NCBI GenBank assembly: GCA_013398955.1
Contig: VWPU01012104.1
Location: 227,218-291,217, forward strand
DNA length: 64,000 bases
Direction: 5' to 3'
From: Callaeas wilsoni
Taxonomy: Eukaryota > Chordata > Aves > Passeriformes > Callaeidae
Shown here piece by piece: positions 57,853-64,000 of this stretch; positions within the stretch are counted from its first letter, which is position 1; every line of letters begins with the position of its first letter. The notes below the pieces were generated by a model. That model made no database searches. It had not been told where the DNA came from and worked only from the letters and a program-made list of their open reading frames with translations. The position numbers and the translations under genes were made by a program.

Positions 57853-60800
57853 CGAGATTGCCCTCCTCATTCCAGACCACTGCCTCCCTCATGCTGGGTG
57901 ATGACAGCTCCTGTTGTAGAGACCAGCAGGTCTTTTTTTATCCCATCTCAAACTCTTCCCATGGATCATCAGGGGAGCAAACCTAGTTCTTTAGAATTAC
58001 CAAGCACAAACCACTTCTACAGCAGAACTAAAAGAACTGCACATCACATGTCTCTTACCCTACCCATGGAATAGGGGTGGGGGATACAGCTACTGCTGCC
58101 TGAACAGATGCTGTGTCACAGCCAATGTAAGAAGTGTGCAGCAGGCAAAAATCATGTGCCACTGTCATAGGAGTCAAAATTGTATCATACAGCTTAAGGA
58201 CAAGGGACACATGGTACTTAACAAACTTGTGACTTTGCATGACAAACAGCATCATTTGGATATTGGGGGGAAAAGAGATTGCTTCATTTCTGTCTAATTT
58301 CTTCCCACTGCATACAAATCAAACATTGTGTATAAGTACGCCTGTCAAAATTGCTAACAAAGGATAGGTATGTATAAATTCTTGTTTATGTTTAGTCTTA
58401 GCTTTGAAAAAAAAAAATACACCAGCAGCATTTAGTCACACTGATTAGTTACATTGTTCAAATGCAACTTCTAAGATCAAAATATGGCCCTAAGTCAGTA
58501 CAAATAAGTCACACTGAATTTCAAGTACTTATTCAATCCTTTCTTCACATACATGGGATTCAAGACTTGGACTTCAGGGACCAACCACGTTTTCATCCTA
58601 AGACAAGCGATGTAACTGTAGACAAAGCAAGTACAGACCTGCTCAAATGACAGAAAGACTATTCATATGGTAGAATAAAATAATTAAGAAATAATTCTGC
58701 TCTTCCATCCACATCCTCCTGTGGAAGTCAATGGTGTTACATGAATACTCACATTCACTCAGTATCTCCTTGTATTCATTCCTAGAGTGGAAGTGCTTCA
58801 GTGTTTAAATATTCCATTGAACAGCTTGATCTCTCTATAGAATAATGATACAGTGGCCTCAAAATTATCCATCCTTAATATTGAGGTCAACATTTTTAAG
58901 CTGTAGCCTCATAAACCCCTATAGATAGGTTCACTTGGGCTGTTTTATAAAAGTTTTATATAACTATTTCTTTAATTTCCAAAACAAAATGGATTTAAAA
59001 GTTCCTTGGTTGCTACAGCATGAATACAATTCCCTAAATACAGACATTTCATGTTTATTCAAACATGACTTACACTGTCATGTGTACACCAGAGCAAAGT
59101 GCAAGTGCAAGTTGAAAAGAATTACTAAAAAAATCATTTCATTGTTCTTTCCACAAATAACAAGAGAGACTCTAACTAAAACAACAACTTCAAGTGACCC
59201 AGTTTAAACCATTACAGAAAAGGAATGCAAATTGCAGCCAGCAGTATAGATAAAAACTACCTTTTCCATCTCAACATTCGTTATTTTGCATTGTTATAGA
59301 AAATATTTCACAGTAGGCATCTACCATGAGAAAAGTCTAAATTGAAAATAATGTATCTTTCTAACACTAGTAGCTACAAGATCTTCATAATTATCTATAT
59401 TTTTTAAAATAAAACAAATTACTGCAGAATAACAGAACAAGAATAGCTGAAATGGCACCAAAATTGCGCCAAGTGCATCATATGTATTTTATAGATAGCA
59501 TGATTCTTCACCTATCCTTGAAGTACTGTCCATACTAAGAAACCAAAAAAAGTCCAACACAACTCCCCAAAAAAAAACCAAAAATAAACACTAAAACACA
59601 AATCTCACAACATTTACACACATGTGACATTAGTGTGAGACAATTAGATAATTTTCAGAAATGAGAAAGTTCATCAGTTGGTAAGTCAGACATTGCACCA
59701 CTCTTATTAAAGGACAAAAACATTATTTAGCAGTGAGACTTCATCGTTCAGCTGGTGAGGGGGTTTTTTATCCCATCCCATATGATTTGAACACTAATCC
59801 AGAAAAAGGCACACTTTAGTTGCATCGATTATGAGTCTTTCTTTAGTTTAAAGAAGCCCTTTGATTTACTGATTATAGCCTTAAATGTATTTGAGACAAG
59901 ACCTAACTCCCCACTCACTTTTATCTATGAGTTACAAAAAAGAATTAATCAATTCTCCAATGAATGGGTTTCATTAAGATTTGTTTTACAGTCTTGTTCT
60001 AGAGTTTAATGTAAAACTGGATTGATACATTGAATTATCACAGGAGAACTTCTTGAGCTTCCAGAAGATTAATTTTAAAGCATATTACCTGTCATCTCTG
60101 TGCTGTACATTTTTTTTTCCTTACTATCTATAAAAGTAATTTTAACGAAATCAGGACATACATTTCTAAATGCATAAAGGTGCACTAGACTTCTGGCCTA
60201 GTAAAAGCCAGCAGAAAAAAAAAAACTTACATTCAATTCCAGTGATATTGAGAAAAAAAAGATTGCCAATAGTGAACAGGTATTTCAATGTACTGACCAA
60301 CAGTATGAAAAGCATGGATGAAAATATATGTGTCTCCACAGCTGTTATCATGGGAAAGAAGGAAGATCAGGAAGCAATAAAACCCTTTGTTTCTTTATCT
60401 TTGGGAAAATGTCCTTAACACAGAACCTACAAACTGTCCTCTTGCAGTTCCTGAAGATCTGCTGTTTTCATTCTTCATTCTCTGTCAAGTTTCCTTTGCA
60501 TTTCTCTCTGGCTGAACACAAACCCAGTCTTTTCAGTTTCAGAATTGTTTACAATAAGGTTAATTTCTCTCCTAGGTCTCAGATGATGGTACAAGGTTAG
60601 CATGCCCAGGATGCAAAATGTTTATTGTACTGGGACTTTATAGCCTGTAATGAAAGCAATGCCATAAATCACACAAATGTCTTTTATACTCAAGATCTAT
60701 GTCTGAAGGTGCTTTTTCTTTCCCTCTACAGGAAAGTCACTGCATTCTCCATCAAAAAAAGCAGGTTTGTCTCCATAACTGACGTCTCCTTAGTGTGTTC

Positions 60801-63800
60801 CCAGGGGATTTTGTGAAAGGAAAATTAAATTCACACAAGCCTTATGCCTCTAACTTACCCTTCTTCCAACCTCCTTATTTTGACCATAAATCAGAAAAGT
60901 ACCTGTGCCTCCCATTGAAATTCCAAAGTCATGTAAACACAGGACTTACTTTTGCCATCCTTATACATGCACAATTATCACACACCTCAATGAGAATTTT
61001 GACTAAGGAAGGACTGGAGAATTCAGCTGGCATTTACATAAATCGAAAACTATTTTTGTCTCCAGATATTGATAAAGCATTGGAATATCACAAATAGCCA
61101 CTATCCTCTACAATAAACCGCACCAGTTGAATTGGGTGCCCTGGCCACGATCCAGGTTTATAACTGTTATTATTACAGTGCTTGTATACTGTGGATGTAT
61201 TACATTACCAAGAAAAACATTAATATCACATTAGCAGTAACCATCAGGGGCTAGTGATTCTTTATATACTGCACTGTGTTACAGCATGGGCTCATTTTCT
61301 GTCCCACTGGGTGTTCTGGTCTTTAAATATTTCAATGCTTCAAAGAAATTTTTGTCAACCAACCACTGCACGCAACATTTCTTTTTCTAGCTCTGCGTGG
61401 CTAGTATAGAAACACAGATTTTAAACATTAAATACAAGATGATCAGAATTATGGTGTCCCTCATTTCAAAGAAGGACAAACCTTAAGCTCACACTTTAAC
61501 CAGAAGGTCTTCATGTGAGAAGAAATCACAGAGGACCAGACGAGGTCCACAGGTCTAGGAAGATGACACTTTACATGTTCTTTCCTGTGTGTGCTACCCT
61601 AAGGAGATCCCATCCTCCCTTTACTCCGGTGTGTGGGAAGGAAATGCTTTGCAGCTCTAACCCTAGCACAGCTCTTTTGGCTTGTGTTCAGTGCATGAGA
61701 ACCTGTCTCTGTTGATTTCTAGCCTGTGAAGAAGCTCTCATTCCGAATAACTCTGAAGTAGATGATTCAGACCAAAGGAGTTTGAGGTGAGTCTTGCTGC
61801 AGAAGGTGTGATAGAAACACGAGCCAAATTTTAACCCTAATGGAAAAAGCCCTGAACTTGCATGCCTACATACACTACTGCTACCTTTAGCCACTGAAGG
61901 TGCATAAGCTTACCAGCCCCACATCTAACATGAAAGCCTGTCCAAAGAACTCCTTGTTAAAACTACTGGTAAAATAATGACGTAATTAGTGCTGTCCTTA
62001 GAGCAACGCTTCCAAAACAGGCTGCATGCCCATTTCTTTGTTATCACCATACAGCCTCTTTCACTGAGTTAACAGTCCCTGCCCCAAAACACACTGTCCT
62101 CAGTCCACCCGTGACTGATGATACACATATCACATACAAGTTCCTTCACATGAAGCTTAGTACATATTTCTGTTCAAAGATGAAATTCCTCTCTTCTCAA
62201 AGGGAATCCTCCCCAAATTAGGAACATTCCTATATCTGTATCAACTCTATCTGTTGGCACTACTCAACTTGCTTGCATGAGCCAGCAAATACAAGCTTGA
62301 CAACAAGCCCAAGGTTTATTTGGCAAATCCCAAATGGCATAGATAGTTTCATTGTGGGTCACATTACAACCCAATTGAACGAAACCAAGAGAGGGGAGCC
62401 AAACCTCAAGCTTTATGGGCCCATTTAAGCACTCATCCTGTGGGCATCCCAAATCATCTCAATGGCCAAGTAGGCAAGACAAGACGAGACAGGCAACAAG
62501 GCACTGGCATGTTTCCATACTGCCCTCATGCTGGTCAGCACAGCCTTGCCTCAGCACAAGAGAAAGGAGTCTATCCTTGTCTCCTCAAACAGACAAAGGT
62601 TAGAAAAACTGATTCATCCAACATTTGTGTGTCACAGCATCATATTTACAGCAAAGCTGGATCGGATCCAGCAAAAAACTTGAAGGCACATCACAGAAGA
62701 AATAGGGCTTCTAAACCTGAGTCACTTCCCTAAGCTTATCCTAGTATGTCTGGACTGTGCATCATTTCCTACCAAGCTTAATCTAAAAACTTGTATTGAT
62801 TCCAGTCCTCAGGACTTGCTGAGCATTTGGAAATGGACTGCTGTCATTTCACCTGTGCTGTCTAGCACCACACTCTGTTATGACACCTTCTTAATAATGG
62901 GGGCAGAGAGGAAGAAACAGAGCATAGCTTCTGCTGCATGACTCCCCCCATCTCCAAGCCTCAACTGATTTATTGCATCGAGGCTTTGGCACTGAAAGCC
63001 AAAAGAGGAAATTGGTTTTTAATGAAGAAAATAATCTACAAAGTCGAGACGGTTTTGAGAAAAACCTTCAATAACTACTGTTGGAAGATTAAAGAAGCAG
63101 CCTGAATGTGATGAAATGTAGCATTCATTTAAAAATACATAAAAATAATAAGAGAGCAAGATTCACTGTTAGACTGGAGAGTAATTTTTTCAGGAATGCA
63201 GCCTCCAACCCCTTCCCTTCTACAGAAAAGTTGCGGAGAGAAATAACCTATAAAAAGAGCCTCACAATTTTATGTGAAAATATGGTCTTATCAAAGGCTA
63301 GTTCTCCAATAGTACTGCCTAATTAAAAAAAAAAAAAAAGAAAATCATTCTTGGGATCATTTGAGTTTTTAGCTGCTTATCAAGAGGGTTAATTGTCTTT
63401 TCCTTATCAGAACAAACTGACTATGTTTTTAATTAATTAACTCGTCTTGTCTTCAAAAGGACCTTGATCCTGCATATTCTCAACCATACTACAAGTTCTT
63501 AATCCCTTAAGTTACACCATTGAAGTCAATGGAAGCATTAAAAATGGCACAACTCAGGCTCGGGGCTTTAAAAGAAATGCACATGCCTAGGTTAAACAAA
63601 TCCATGAAAGCCTGCATGGTCGCCGGCTTACTGAAGGAGCAGCTTTTGGTAAGTCCCTGAGTGAAAGAATCTGGATAGCATTAATACACATTCGCATGCA
63701 ATTGTGAAATTCGAGGCATTTTCCACTCCACAGTTTTCCAAGAGACAGACCTGGTTACAGTGCACTGGGGGAAAAAAGAAATATCTGCCCTCAGCCCTCA

Positions 63801-63844
63801 AAATGGCAAACTCTCTCCTCACTTATGACAAACCTTCCCTTTCA

Positions 63845-64000
63845 ACTCGGGCAGACAGCCCTGGCCGATGCCCCCGCACCGGGCTCTCCCTGCCCAGGGA
63901 CCATCTTGAATCCCCGGACCTCCTCCCGGTCCGGAGCCGCCGCCGCCCCCGCCGCTCGCCGGACGCCCCGAGCCCCGCGCCCCGGGCCGGCCGCTGCCCC
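63845..64000. promoter_or_regulatory. Edge of a CpG island, probably the KCNH1 promoter region
   Basis: The last 155 bp change sharply from AT-rich intron to very GC- and CpG-rich sequence, with GCCGCCGCCGCC-type runs and CCGGGCCGG motifs. It lies on the 5' side of KCNH1 with only exon 1 missing, so the simplest reading is the downstream shoulder of the island around the transcription start and first exon. No first-exon coding sequence is seen here: the minus-strand ATG near 63902 opens a frame that stops within about 20 codons and is not KCNH1. A 5' untranslated exon could overlap this region. Confidence 0.6.

Larger units (their letters stand above)
53310..63844 (-). other. KCNH1 intron 1 (left part)
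   Basis: Upstream of exon 2 on the gene's strand. I looked for the first coding exon, which should end near NTFLENIVRRSN, and did not find it. The sequence is AT-rich with a 21-base A run, a 139-bp GAGAA repeat and no recognised transposon. The many open frames here are short and unconnected. Confidence 0.7.

Noticed and set aside
57401..58074. Open frames of 128-166 codons with REEKR or SSLLF repeats
   Set aside because: They are produced by the GAGAA array, whose 5-bp unit gives a stop-free five-codon repeat in every frame on both strands. There is no family resemblance outside the repeat.
63820..63905. Minus-strand ATG near the CpG edge as the KCNH1 start
   Set aside because: The frame stops within about 20 codons and does not match the expected N-terminal GLVAPQNTFLEN motif.

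Overview
The window is vertebrate nuclear DNA, most likely from a bird. It holds several diverged CR1 LINE copies in both orientations, long AT-rich introns and multi-exon ion-channel coding sequence with GT-AG splice sites. Six small coding exons sit in about 40 kb, which is compact for this gene and fits an avian genome. No prokaryotic gene, operon or CRISPR array is present.

The only gene I can support is on the minus strand. It is an internal part of KCNH1 (EAG1, Kv10.1), the ether-a-go-go voltage-gated potassium channel. Reading right to left, six coding exons lie at 53186-53309, 52835-52941, 42910-43038, 35146-35264, 26959-27351 and 14094-14523. All reading phases match at the junctions. 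The exons total 1302 nt, or 434 codons, exactly the span from codon 27 to codon 461 of human KCNH1 as I remember it. They encode most of the N-terminal PAS (eag) domain, the linker with the N-terminal calmodulin-binding segment, S1-S3, then S4, S5, the pore helix, the SVGFGN selectivity filter and the start of S6. The first coding exon should lie to the right of the window, next to the CpG-rich edge at 63845-64000. The rest of S6, the C-linker, the cyclic-nucleotide-binding-homology domain and the C-terminal tail should lie to the left of position 1.

Layout: 1-14093 is part of intron 7, with a roughly 1 kb antisense CR1 at about 6712-7690 that may have landed inside an older LTR-like element. 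14094-14523 is the pore exon. 14524-26958 is intron 6, with a sense-strand CR1 3' end near 25835-25992. 26959-27351 is the S1-S3 exon. 27352-35145 is intron 5, with an antisense CR1. 35146-35264 is the linker exon. 35265-42909 is intron 4, with an antisense CR1 fragment directly next to a short dense CpG patch at 36581-36816. 42910-43038 ends the PAS domain. 43039-52834 is intron 3. The two PAS exons at 52835-52941 and 53186-53309 are separated by only 244 bp. 53310-64000 is intron 1, with a 139-bp perfect GAGAA repeat.

I found no exotic new system. The points most worth checking are: no open extension at the S3-S4 splice site where human has a 27-residue insert; a missing N-glycosylation sequon before the pore; the intronic CpG patch as a possible alternative promoter for a PAS-less channel; and the long polypurine repeat. 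No search was run; gene identity rests on comparison with the family from memory.
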